Positions 38,267-47,760 of a DNA stretch of 64,000 nucleotides are shown here, in pieces (the stretch's first letter is position 1; the number at the start of each line of letters is the position of its first letter). The stretch comes from Sphingomonas sp. (lineage in GTDB: Bacteria > Pseudomonadota > Alphaproteobacteria > Sphingomonadales > Sphingomonadaceae). The stretch lies in NCBI GenBank assembly GCA_021732445.1, contig JAKFUZ010000034.1, positions 1 through 64,000 of the forward strand. The letters run 5' to 3'. The notes beneath the pieces are model-generated. The model did not search any database, was not told where the DNA came from, and worked only from the letters and a program-made list of their open reading frames with translations. The translations under genes were made by a program, and so were the position numbers.

Positions 38267-39270
38267 CAGTGATACCCCTGCGCTACCTTGCCGCGGAACA
38301 CCCAATAGGCCCAGCCGGTATAGCCAAGAATGACCGGCATCATGATGATCGCGCCAACCAGCATGAACCCCTGGCTTTCGGGCGGGGCGGCCGCGTCCCA
38401 AATCGAGATGGTGGGCGGAATGATGAACGGATACATGCTGATGGCCAGGCCCACATAGCTCAGGAAAAACACCCCCAGCGCCAGCATGAACGGCGCAACC
38501 TGCGCCCGCCGCGCCAGCGCTCGCCAAAAGGCGTAGCTCAAAATGGCAACGAGCAGCGGCACCTGTGCGGTGAAGATGATCCCCGGCCAGGCAAACCAGC
38601 TATGATAATAATCACGCTCAAGAAACGGCGTCCAGGCGCTGACTAAGGCCACGGCTGCAACCGTCGCTACGCCACAGCCCCGTGCGAGCCGATAGGCGTG
38701 CTGTTGCGTGCCGCCTTCCGTTTTGGCGATGAGCCATGTCGCACCCAGCAGTGCATAGCCCGCCAGCACGCTTGCTCCCGTAAGCAGGGAGAAGGGCGTC
38801 AGCCAATCCAGCCAGCCGCCGCTATAGGCCCGGCCGCTGACCGCCACGCCCTGCAACAGCGCGCCCAGAATGATGCCCTGGCACAGCGCCGCCATCACCG
38901 AGCCACCCGTGAACGCGGCATCCCAAAATGCCCGGTGCCGCGGGTCGCGCCAGCGAAATTCAAACGCCACCCCACGAAACACAAGCCCCAGCAGCATCGC
39001 GATGATCGGCGGATACATTGCCGGCATGATGATGGCATAAGCGAGCGGGAACGCGGCGAACAACCCGCCCCCGCCGAGCACCAGCCACGTCTCGTTGCCA
39101 TCCCACACCGGCGCAATCGCGTTCATCGCCTGGTCGCGCTCGTCGCCCACGGCAAAGGCCGGAAACAAGATGCCGATGCCCAGATCAAACCCGTCGAGCA
39201 CCACATACCCAAACACCGCAAATGCGATGATGCCCGCCCAGGCGAGCGGCAGCCAGTCCGCGGCGATCAT
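38266..39270 (-). CDS. cydB: Cytochrome d ubiquinol oxidase subunit II
   Basis: AFAVFGYVVLDGFDLGIGILFP; MNAIAPVWDGNETWLVLGGGGLFAAFP. Confidence 0.95.
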   Translation of the reverse strand: MIAADWLPLAWAGIIAFAVFGYVVLDGFDLGIGILFPAFAVGDERDQAMNAIAPVWDGNETWLVLGGGGLFAAFPLAYAIIMPAMYPPIIAMLLGLVFRGVAFEFRWRDPRHRAFWDAAFTGGSVMAALCQGIILGALLQGVAVSGRAYSGGWLDWLTPFSLLTGASVLAGYALLGATWLIAKTEGGTQQHAYRLARGCGVATVAAVALVSAWTPFLERDYYHSWFAWPGIIFTAQVPLLVAILSYAFWRALARRAQVAPFMLALGVFFLSYVGLAISMYPFIIPPTISIWDAAAPPESQGFMLVGAIIMMPVILGYTGWAYWVFRGKVAQGYH

Positions 39271-40685
39271 GCCAGTTGCTCGGCAAGCTGGGTTGCAGCG
39301 GCACCAGAACCAATGCCGCCCGTGCGCGTCGGCCCGTCGTCAACCTGATGCGCACCGGGGTGAACACCCGCTGCCATCAGCTTCAATATGTACCAGGTGC
39401 CAACGCCGAACACGGCAAAATACACGACCACAAACGCCACCAGCGAGGCACCAACCGCAGGCGCTGCCAGCGGAGAGGCACTGTCGGCGGTCCGCAGCAG
39501 GCCATACACCGTATAGGGCTGGCGGCCGACTTCGGTGGTGATCCACCCCGCGATAACCGCGACGAACCCCGACGGCCCCATCGCAATTGCCGCGCGGTGC
39601 AGCCAGCGCCAGCCATAAAGCTTGCCCTGCGCCCGCGCGAGCAGGCTCCAGAGCCCCAGCCCGAGCATCGCCAGCCCAAGCCCGACCATCACCCGGAACG
39701 ACCAGAAGACAATCGCCACCGGCGGCTGCTTGTCGCGCGCAACGGTGTCGAGCCCCGCAAGCGGCGCGTCGGCATCATGTTTCAGGATCAGCGATGACAA
39801 TTTGGGAATCTCCACCGCATAATCGACGCGTTGCTCCGCCTGGTTCGGGATGCCGAACAGGATCAGCGGGGCGCCATTGGGGTGGCTTTGAAAATGCCCC
39901 TCCATCGCCATGATCTTGGCGGGCTGATGCGCCAGCGTGTTCAGCCCATGCTCGTCGCCGGCGACAATCTGAACCGGCGCGACGATCGCGGCCATCCACA
40001 TCGCCATCGAAAACATTTTGCGCGCGCGGACATCTTGCTGATCGCGCAGCAAATGCCAGGCGCCCGTTGCCCCCACGACCAGTGCCGTGGTGAGATAGGC
40101 GCCCGTCACCGTATGGACGAGCCGGAACGGAAAGCTCGGGTTGAAAATTACCGCCAGCCACGAACCGGCAAGCACAAACTGGCCCTTGTCGTTCATCGCA
40201 AAGCCTGCCGGCGTCTGCATCCAGCTGTTCGCCGACAAAATCCAGAAGGCGGAAATGAAGGTGCCTACCGCCACCATGCAGGTCGCCATAAAATGCAGCC
40301 GGGGGCCAACCTTGGCCATGCCGAACAGCATGACCCCCAAAAACCCTGCCTCAAGGAAAAACGCGGTGAGCACCTCATAGGCCAGCAATGGCCCGAGCAC
40401 TGGCCCGGTCTTGTCCGAAAACACCGACCAGTTGGTGCCAAACTGATAGGACATGACGATGCCCGACACGACACCCATCGCAAAGGTAACCGAAAAAATC
40501 TTCAGCCAGAACCGGAAAAGATCGAGATAAATCTGGTTTCGGGTGCGCAGCCACAGCCCTTCGAGCACCGCAAGATAGCTCGCCAGCCCGATCGAAAAGC
40601 TGGGAAAGATAAAGTGAAAGCTTACCGTGAAGGCAAACTGGATGCGGGCGAGCGTAATGGCATCAAACGCTTCAAGCATGGGCAA
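39267..40685 (-). CDS. cydA: Cytochrome ubiquinol oxidase subunit I (CioA type)
   Basis: LARIQFAFTVSFHFIFPSFSIGLASYLAVLEG; GVVSGIVMSYQFGTNWSVFSD; 472 aa, shorter than typical long-Q-loop CydA. Confidence 0.95.
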   Translation of the reverse strand: MPMLEAFDAITLARIQFAFTVSFHFIFPSFSIGLASYLAVLEGLWLRTRNQIYLDLFRFWLKIFSVTFAMGVVSGIVMSYQFGTNWSVFSDKTGPVLGPLLAYEVLTAFFLEAGFLGVMLFGMAKVGPRLHFMATCMVAVGTFISAFWILSANSWMQTPAGFAMNDKGQFVLAGSWLAVIFNPSFPFRLVHTVTGAYLTTALVVGATGAWHLLRDQQDVRARKMFSMAMWMAAIVAPVQIVAGDEHGLNTLAHQPAKIMAMEGHFQSHPNGAPLILFGIPNQAEQRVDYAVEIPKLSSLILKHDADAPLAGLDTVARDKQPPVAIVFWSFRVMVGLGLAMLGLGLWSLLARAQGKLYGWRWLHRAAIAMGPSGFVAVIAGWITTEVGRQPYTVYGLLRTADSASPLAAPAVGASLVAFVVVYFAVFGVGTWYILKLMAAGVHPGAHQVDDGPTRTGGIGSGAAATQLAEQLA

Positions 40686-40823
40686 TGCTCCTTTGCCCCG
40701 CGCCTTGCGCCTTAATCTCCGCTATAGGCAAGTGCGCAGCATGCAAACGTGATTATCGGCAGCGCAACAATGCCGGCGCCGTCCGCCTTTTCGCCGCGCG
40801 CCGTGAGCACGCGGTGTGCGCGG

Positions 40824-41426
40824 TCAGCGTTGTGGTTGCGCTCCCGGAGGCGGCGGCCCGCCGGGCACCGCTTGCTGGGCCTGCTGGCGCTGCTGCGCCT
40901 CGCGCACCACGCTTTCCGGCAGAAAGTCGATCAGCTCCACGTCAAATATGAGCAGCGAATTGGCCGGGATAGGCCCGGCGCCATTGGGGCCATAGGCAAG
41001 CTCGGGCTTCAGCCACAGGCGATATTTTGCGCCCTTGTGCATCAGCTTCAGGCCTTCGGAAAAGCCGGGGACACTGCCCGCCACCGGCAACGGCGTTGGC
41101 TGCTTGGACGCATCGAACACGGTGCCATCCCGCAGCTTGCCGGAATATTGGATGAGCGACACATCCTCATCGGTCGGGAAAGTCTCGCCCTCTCCCTTTT
41201 TCAGCACCTGATATTGCAGGCCCGAGGGTGTTTCGACAACACCGGGGCGGGTGCGGTTGAACGCCAGAAACGCCTCGTTCGTCGCGTTAGGATCATTGGC
41301 GATGGCCCCGGCGGTACCCGCAAAAGCCAGCCAGATCGCAAAAGCAACGGCCGCAGCAACGCCCGCCCAGATCCACAACAGCACGCCACGCTTGGTTGGC
41401 GGAATTGGCACAGCGGTGGTCGACAT
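40824..41426 (-). CDS. FKBP-type peptidyl-prolyl cis-trans isomerase, membrane-anchored
   Basis: TPSGLQYQVLKKGEGETFPTDEDVSLIQYSGKLRDGTVFDASKQ...FSEGLKLMHKGAKYRLWLKPELAYG; internal Met start. Confidence 0.92.
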   Translation of the reverse strand: MSTTAVPIPPTKRGVLLWIWAGVAAAVAFAIWLAFAGTAGAIANDPNATNEAFLAFNRTRPGVVETPSGLQYQVLKKGEGETFPTDEDVSLIQYSGKLRDGTVFDASKQPTPLPVAGSVPGFSEGLKLMHKGAKYRLWLKPELAYGPNGAGPIPANSLLIFDVELIDFLPESVVREAQQRQQAQQAVPGGPPPPGAQPQR

Positions 41427-41530
41427 CGGACGATATTTTCCTGAACAAAACGGGTTGGCTGTTGCGCGCAAACAGGCGTTATGAAAACTGTCGGGCGCGG
41501 CCGATCCGAGCCGCACCGTGCCTTACGCCC

Positions 41531-41737
41531 TTATTTTACGCCGTCGCGCTCCATGCGCTTGCGTTCCATCTTGCGCGCACGGCGAACGGCGGCGGCGCGT
41601 TCACGGGCGCGCTTTTCCGACGGTTTTTCATAATGCCGGCGCAGCTTCATCTCGCGGTAGACGCCTTCACGCTGCAGCTTCTTTTTCAGGGCACGCAGCG
41701 CCTGGTCGACATTATTGTCGCGAACGATGATTTGCAT
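41531..41737 (-). CDS. rpsU: 30S ribosomal protein S21
   Basis: 68 aa [68 protein letters not shown]. Confidence 0.95.
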   Translation of the reverse strand: MQIIVRDNNVDQALRALKKKLQREGVYREMKLRRHYEKPSEKRARERAAAVRRARKMERKRMERDGVK

Positions 41738-41902
41738 AAACGCCAAAGTCTCCGGTAAATAGAAAATCGTCGTCGCAGACATTGGTCTGCGCCGTATCGC
41801 GGTGCCCCTAACAGCCGGGCGCCGGTGAATCAAGCGAAATGGCGGCGCCGCGACCCATCCTGGCGTTTGCGGCAACAGGCACCTCCGGCTAAGGATCGCG
41901 CC

Positions 41903-43345
41903 ATGAAAGCCACGCCCTTGACCCTTTACAACAGCATGACCCGGTCGATGGAACCGCTCGTGCCAATCAACCCGTCACTCGTGCGGATTTATACCTGCGG
42001 CCCCACGGTGTATAATTATCAGCACATCGGCAATATGCGCGCGTTCCTGTTCGCCGATACGCTTGGCCGGGCGATCCGCTGGAAGGGCTGGCCGGTAAAA
42101 CATATCATTAACATAACCGATGTCGGCCACCTCACCTCCGATGCGGATGCCGGCGAAGACAAGATGGAGCGCGCCGCCGCGGCGCAGTCCAAATCAATCT
42201 GGGAGATCGCGGCGCATTATACCGATGCGTTCAAGGCAGACGTCGCGCGGCTGAACATCACGACGGTGAGCGAATGGACGGTCGCCACGGATCATATCGA
42301 GCAAATGATCGCGTTCGCAAAAGCAATCGAGCGCGACTGCTACGAGATCGACGGCGGCCTGTATTTCGATACCTCCAAAGTGCCGGATTATGGCGCGCTC
42401 GCCCGCGCTGCGACCGATGAAGGCGAAAGCCGCATCGACGCGGTTGCCGGCAAACGCCGCCCGGCCGATTTCGCGATCTGGCGCACTTCCCCGCCAGGCG
42501 AGCAACGGCAGATGGAATGGGACTCTCCCTGGGGCAAGGGCGCGCCGGGCTGGCATCTGGAATGCTCGGTGATGAGCCACCAGCATCTTGGCCACCCGTT
42601 TGACATCCACACCGGCGGCATTGACCACCGCGAGATCCATCACCCCAATGAAATTGCCCAGAACCAGGCGTTTTGCGGTTGTGGCGACAGCGGCGCCCGC
42701 ATCTGGATGCACAATAATTTTCTGGTCGACCGGCGCGGCAAAATGTCGAAATCGAGCGGCGATTTCCTGCGCCTGCAAACGCTGATCGACGCCGGCTTCC
42801 ACCCGCTTGCCTATCGCCTGATGTGCCTGCAGGCGCATTACCGCAGCGAGATGGAATTTACCTGGGAAGGGTTGGCCGCGGCATCGGTGCGGTTGAAGCG
42901 CATGGTGATGGGTGTGGAGAAGCTGCTTGGCGATGGGGCCGGCAAGAACCTGCCCGGCGACCCCAACGACCTCGCGGACCAGCAGTTGCGCGAATTTGAG
43001 GCCGCAATTGCCAACGATCTCAACACCCCCTTGGCGTTGGCGAGCCTGGAAACGTTGATAACGCTGAAGGGTGTTGAGGCGGACCAAAAGCGCGCCATCA
43101 TCCTGCAAATGGACGCGGTGTTCGGGCTTAACCTCCTCACCCTCACCCGCGCCGATCTCCGCGTTCGCCCCGCCACCGCGGCGCTCAGCGACGCCGACAT
43201 CGAGGCCCGCCTCGACGACCGCAAAGCGGCGCGCGCCGCGAGGGATTTCCCCCGATCCGACGCGATCCGTGACGAACTGACCGCAGCCGGCATCGAGGTA
43301 ATGGATGGTGACCCGCTCGGCTGGGACTGGCGCGCGGTGCACTGA
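41903..43345 (+). CDS. cysS: Cysteine--tRNA ligase
   Basis: [62 protein letters not shown]. Confidence 0.96.
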   Translation: MKATPLTLYNSMTRSMEPLVPINPSLVRIYTCGPTVYNYQHIGNMRAFLFADTLGRAIRWKGWPVKHIINITDVGHLTSDADAGEDKMERAAAAQSKSIWEIAAHYTDAFKADVARLNITTVSEWTVATDHIEQMIAFAKAIERDCYEIDGGLYFDTSKVPDYGALARAATDEGESRIDAVAGKRRPADFAIWRTSPPGEQRQMEWDSPWGKGAPGWHLECSVMSHQHLGHPFDIHTGGIDHREIHHPNEIAQNQAFCGCGDSGARIWMHNNFLVDRRGKMSKSSGDFLRLQTLIDAGFHPLAYRLMCLQAHYRSEMEFTWEGLAAASVRLKRMVMGVEKLLGDGAGKNLPGDPNDLADQQLREFEAAIANDLNTPLALASLETLITLKGVEADQKRAIILQMDAVFGLNLLTLTRADLRVRPATAALSDADIEARLDDRKAARAARDFPRSDAIRDELTAAGIEVMDGDPLGWDWRAVH

Positions 43346-43439
43346 GTGGCCGATCTTCCGGCCGGGCGAAATCGCTTGCCCCGCCGGGCAGGCGCTGCAT
43401 GATGAGGCAGGCGCACAAGCTGCAACGCAGGAGAGACCC

Positions 43440-44447
43440 ATGGCCACCGCCTACCGCCCCGGCGACGACGCGCCGGCTGATCCAATCGCGGTGTGGCACC
43501 GCGACGGCGCCGTCGTGCTCGACCGCTTCTTTACGCCAGACGAAATCGCCCCCGTGCGCGGCGATTGCGATGCGCTGTTTGCCGCGCGCCGGCGCTCGAC
43601 CGACCCGGTCGTCAAAACGCCGCAAGGCGGGGTCGGCGTGTTCGACCCGGCCCAGTTCCGCAATCAGGATCACTTGCCGTTCAACGCCTCGCCCGCGATC
43701 AACCTGATCGGCCTTCACCCCCGGCTAATTGCGTTTGCCAAGGCGGCACTCGGCGTGGCCGATGTCCGGCTCTACCAATGCGACGCATGGGCCAAATTCA
43801 CTGGCGACGCCGATTATGACCAGCCCTTCCACTGTGATTTCAAGAACCACACGCTGACCGTGCCTGGCGACAGTGCGGCCGACCGCACCATCAACTTCAT
43901 GATTTTCATCACCGATGTGAGCGACGATCTGGGCGCCATTCATTATGTGCCAAATCCGGCGGCCGATGCGATCGTCGGGCCGATCCATCCGGTGCTGCCG
44001 GAGGAAATCGAGGGTGCAGGCGGCCTTACCCGCGCGGCCATCGCCGCCGGGCAAGACCATGCGACGCCATTTGCGCACCCGCTCCAGCAGCGGCTGAAAG
44101 CCGTGGAGCAATCGGGCGCCGCCGCCGCCGGATCAATTTTCGCTTACGGCATCGACGTCTATCACCGGGGCACCAACCTGACCCGCCCCGGCGGCCACCG
44201 CTACACCGTCACCGCCAGCTACAAGGCGGCGGGCAACGACCAGATCGGCTGGTCGGCCTGGCCGTTCCACTTTTTGAAGCCTTGGCACAAGGTTATCGGC
44301 CATGCCGATGCAGAGCAACTCGCCTGCCTTGGCATTCCGCGCCCGGGCGACCCGTTCTGGACCGAAAACACACTTGCGCGCACGCAATTGCGCTGGCCGC
44401 GCTGGGACATGGCCGCCTATCGGGCAGCGCTGGGCGGGCGCGCATGA
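43440..44447 (+). CDS. Phytanoyl-CoA dioxygenase family protein
   Basis: WHRDGAVVLDRFFTPDEIAPVRGD; YDQPFHCDFKNHTL (HxD); GIDVYHRGTNLTRPGGHRYTVTASYK. Confidence 0.85.
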   Translation: MATAYRPGDDAPADPIAVWHRDGAVVLDRFFTPDEIAPVRGDCDALFAARRRSTDPVVKTPQGGVGVFDPAQFRNQDHLPFNASPAINLIGLHPRLIAFAKAALGVADVRLYQCDAWAKFTGDADYDQPFHCDFKNHTLTVPGDSAADRTINFMIFITDVSDDLGAIHYVPNPAADAIVGPIHPVLPEEIEGAGGLTRAAIAAGQDHATPFAHPLQQRLKAVEQSGAAAAGSIFAYGIDVYHRGTNLTRPGGHRYTVTASYKAAGNDQIGWSAWPFHFLKPWHKVIGHADAEQLACLGIPRPGDPFWTENTLARTQLRWPRWDMAAYRAALGGRA

Positions 44448-45379
44448 AGGCCCTGCTGCCCGCGCTCGCCCGGCCCTTGCTTGAGCGGCACCTGCCCGCC
44501 GGCCTCGACACCGCCTGGTTCACCACTCATGAAGAGGCGCTGGCGCAGGTCGTCAATGCCGACATCGCGTGGGTTGACATGCAGCGCCCTGCATGGACCG
44601 GTGAAGCGGTGGCGGCCGGCGCGCGGCTCAAATGGGTGAGCACCATCTACGCCGGGCTGGACGCGTTTCCACTCGACAAGCTCAGGGAACGCGGCACGAT
44701 CCTGACGAACGGCGTAGGCATCAACGCGCTGGCGGTCGCCGAATATGCGGTGATGGGCGTGCTGGTGGCGGCAAAGCGCTTTGACGAAGTGGTGCGCATC
44801 GCTGACCGGCACGAATGGAGCATTCAGGCGCCGGGCCAGACCGAGCTTTTCGACACCACAGCACTCATCATCGGCATGGGCGCGATCGGCTCACTCATCG
44901 CCGCGCGGCTCAGCGCGTTCGGCGTGGCCGTGACCGGCGTCACCCGCTCCGGCCGCAACGGCCACCTCACGCCCGGCGAGTGGCGGGCGCGCCTGGGCGA
45001 ATTTGACTGGGTGGTGCTGGCTGCACCCTCCACGGGCCTGACCAAAGCCATGATCGGCGCCGACGAACTTGCCGCGATGAAATCCTCAGCCTGGCTCATC
45101 AACATCGCGCGCGGCGACATGGTCGATCAGGACGCGCTGATCGACGCGCTCACCAAAAGGCGGATTGCGGGCGCGTTTCTCGATACCGTCCACCCTGAGC
45201 CCTTGCCGCCCGATCACCCGCTGTGGACAACGCCCAACGCCATCCACACCATGCACCTGTCTGGCCGCAGCCAAACGAAGATGTTTCAGCGCGCAGTAGC
45301 GCTGTTTTTGGAAAATCTGGCCGCGTTTCTGGGTGGCAGGCCGATGACCAACGTCGTCGACCTGGAAGCCGGCTATTAG
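44444..45379 (+). CDS. D-2-hydroxyacid dehydrogenase family protein
   Basis: ALIIGMGAIGSLIAARLSAFGVAVTGVTRSG; LINIARGDMVDQDALIDAL; ATGA overlap with upstream gene. Confidence 0.9.
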   Translation: MKALLPALARPLLERHLPAGLDTAWFTTHEEALAQVVNADIAWVDMQRPAWTGEAVAAGARLKWVSTIYAGLDAFPLDKLRERGTILTNGVGINALAVAEYAVMGVLVAAKRFDEVVRIADRHEWSIQAPGQTELFDTTALIIGMGAIGSLIAARLSAFGVAVTGVTRSGRNGHLTPGEWRARLGEFDWVVLAAPSTGLTKAMIGADELAAMKSSAWLINIARGDMVDQDALIDALTKRRIAGAFLDTVHPEPLPPDHPLWTTPNAIHTMHLSGRSQTKMFQRAVALFLENLAAFLGGRPMTNVVDLEAGY

Positions 45380-45486
45380 CGCTGGCGGCGCCAAAGCGCC
45401 ACTGACAGACTTTTCCTTCATTGCGCGCCGGCGGGTTTTCGCGCATGGGAAATGCCCATTTTCCGCAATGTCACTGGAACCCATTC

Positions 45487-46860
45487 ATGGCCGTCAATTG
45501 GGCCCCCGATAGCTGGACCGCACACGAGGCGCGCCAGCTCCCGCATTACCCCGATGCCACCGCGCTCGACGCGGCAACGGGCACGCTGCGCAACTATCCA
45601 CCGCTCGTTTTCGCCGGTGAAGCGCGCGACCTGACGGCTGATTTGGGGCGCGTGGCGGAAGGCAAGGCCTTTTTGCTGCAAGGCGGCGACTGTGCCGAGA
45701 GCTTTGCCGAGTTTCACCCCAACAACATTCGCGACACATTTCGCGTGCTGCTGCAAATGGCGGTCGTGCTGACCTTCGCCTCCAAGCTTCCGACCGTGAA
45801 GCTCGGGCGCATGGCCGGCCAGTTCGCCAAGCCGCGTTCCACCGAAACCGAAGTGCAAAACGGCGTGGAGCTGCCCAGCTATCGCGGCGACAATGTCAAC
45901 GACATCGCCTTTACGGCTGAAGGCCGCACGCCTGACCCGCAACGGATGATTCAGGGCTATCTGCAATCGGCGGCCACGCTCAACCTGCTGCGCGCCTTTG
46001 CGAGCGGCGGCTATGCCAATCTGCACCAGGTGCACCGCTGGACGCACGACTTTATGGGCCGCAGCCCGTGGGCCAAGAAATTCGCCGACGTGGCCGACCG
46101 GATCGGCGAGGCGCTTGATTTCATGGAAGCATGCGGCATCAACCCCGAAACGGTGCCGCAACTGAAAGGAACGCAGTTTTACACCAGCCATGAGGCGCTG
46201 CTGCTTCCCTATGAGCAGGCGCTGACCCGGCAGGATTCGCTGACCGGCGACTGGTATGACACCAGCGCACATTTTCTGTGGATTGGCGACCGCACGCGCT
46301 TTGACGGTTCGGCGCATGTCGAGTTCATGCGTGGCATCGGCAATCCCATCGGCATGAAATGTGGGCCCAGCCTTGAGCCCGACGCGCTGCTGCGGCTGCT
46401 TGATGTGCTCAATCCGGCGCGGGTGCCGGGTCGGATGACGCTTATCACTCGCTATGGCCACGACAAGATCGAAGCCGGGCTGCCCAGGCTCATCCGGGCG
46501 GCAAAGCGCGAAGGCCACCCGGTCGTGTGGAGCTGTGACCCGATGCACGGCAACGTCGTCAAAGCCGCCAACGGCTATAAAACGCGCCCGTTCGAGCGGA
46601 TTCTGGCCGAAGTGCGCGGCTTTTTTGCGGTCCACCGCGCAGAGGGAACGATCGCGGGGGGCATCCACACAGAGATGACCGGGCAAAATGTGACCGAGTG
46701 CACCGGCGGCGCCGTGGATGTGACCGAACAGTCGCTGGCCGACCGCTACCACACCCATTGCGACCCGCGGCTGAACGCCAGCCAAAGCCTTGAACTCGCC
46801 TTCCTGCTGGCCGAAATGCTCAATGTGGAAATGGCCGAACGCCGCCGGGCGGCTGCTTGA
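45487..46860 (+). CDS. Class II 3-deoxy-7-phosphoheptulonate synthase
   Basis: [65 protein letters not shown]. Confidence 0.95.
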   Translation: MAVNWAPDSWTAHEARQLPHYPDATALDAATGTLRNYPPLVFAGEARDLTADLGRVAEGKAFLLQGGDCAESFAEFHPNNIRDTFRVLLQMAVVLTFASKLPTVKLGRMAGQFAKPRSTETEVQNGVELPSYRGDNVNDIAFTAEGRTPDPQRMIQGYLQSAATLNLLRAFASGGYANLHQVHRWTHDFMGRSPWAKKFADVADRIGEALDFMEACGINPETVPQLKGTQFYTSHEALLLPYEQALTRQDSLTGDWYDTSAHFLWIGDRTRFDGSAHVEFMRGIGNPIGMKCGPSLEPDALLRLLDVLNPARVPGRMTLITRYGHDKIEAGLPRLIRAAKREGHPVVWSCDPMHGNVVKAANGYKTRPFERILAEVRGFFAVHRAEGTIAGGIHTEMTGQNVTECTGGAVDVTEQSLADRYHTHCDPRLNASQSLELAFLLAEMLNVEMAERRRAAA

Positions 46861-46907
46861 CGGGCCAGTGGCACCTGCCTATGCCGCCTTGCCCGATCAG
46901 GCACCGT

Positions 46908-46982
46908 GGCCCCTTCGTCTAGCGGTTAGGACGTCGCCCTCTCACGGCGAAAACACGGGTTCGATTCCCGTAGGGGTCACCA
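46908..46982 (+). tRNA. tRNA-Glu (CTC)
   Basis: GGCCCCTTCGTCTAGCGGTTAGGACGTCGCCCTCTCACGGCGAAAACACGGGTTCGATTCCCGTAGGGGTCACCA; anticodon CTC. Confidence 0.95.
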
Positions 46983-47070
46983 TCGCCGAGCCAGAATCAC
47001 GGGGATTCAGTGTTTTGGGGGCGACAGGGCGAAAGTCGCCGCGCATGTCGCCCCACAGTTTCGGTAGGCT

Positions 47071-47724
47071 TCACGGAGCCGACCAGCGCCGCATGAGATT
47101 ATGATACAGCGCCGTCAGCCCGACACGTTGCGCAGCCGCGCTGGGCAGCGATTGAATTATGCCGTCGAGCGCAAACAGCATCGCGCGCGCGTCGTGATCG
47201 CGCACCAGGCTCTGCACCCAGAAAAAACAGGCTTCGCGCTCGCCAACGGTTACCGGTTCAACCCGGTGCACGCGACCTGCCGGATATAGAAAAAGGTCGC
47301 CCGCACCCAGCTTAACGCCCGGCGCGCCGTCGATCACAAGTTCTCCACCTCGATAGGCATCGGGCGCGCTCAAAAACAAGGTTGCCGACAGGTCGAGCCG
47401 CATCCGCCCGCGCATGAGCGGCCGGATCGCATTGTCGACATGGTCACCATAGGCTTCGCCGCCGGCATAGCGGTTGAACAGCGGCGGCGCGATTTGCGCG
47501 GCGAGCGCCGCCGACGCAAACGCCCCGCTGCGCGCGAGCGCGCCAAGGACGACCGCGCCGGCTTCACGCCCCGCCGGATCATCCTCGCCGAGCTGCCTGT
47601 TGCGCTTGACCATCGCCGAGAGCGGCCCGGCGGTGGCGCGGCCATCCACCCATTGCCCGCGGGCGATCAGCGCGCGCACTTGGGCAATCTCTTCGGTCGT
47701 CAGGACTGCGGTGATTTCAAGCAT
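47071..47724 (-). CDS. Fe2+-dependent PKHD-type dioxygenase (PiuC/YbiX-like)
   Basis: FNRYAGGEAYGDHVDNAIRP (HxD); AGRVHRVEPVTVGEREACFFWVQSLVRD. Confidence 0.92.
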   Translation of the reverse strand: MLEITAVLTTEEIAQVRALIARGQWVDGRATAGPLSAMVKRNRQLGEDDPAGREAGAVVLGALARSGAFASAALAAQIAPPLFNRYAGGEAYGDHVDNAIRPLMRGRMRLDLSATLFLSAPDAYRGGELVIDGAPGVKLGAGDLFLYPAGRVHRVEPVTVGEREACFFWVQSLVRDHDARAMLFALDGIIQSLPSAAAQRVGLTALYHNLMRRWSAP

Positions 47725-47760
47725 CGCCGCAATGCTACCCCAGATCGCCCGGCGACGCGC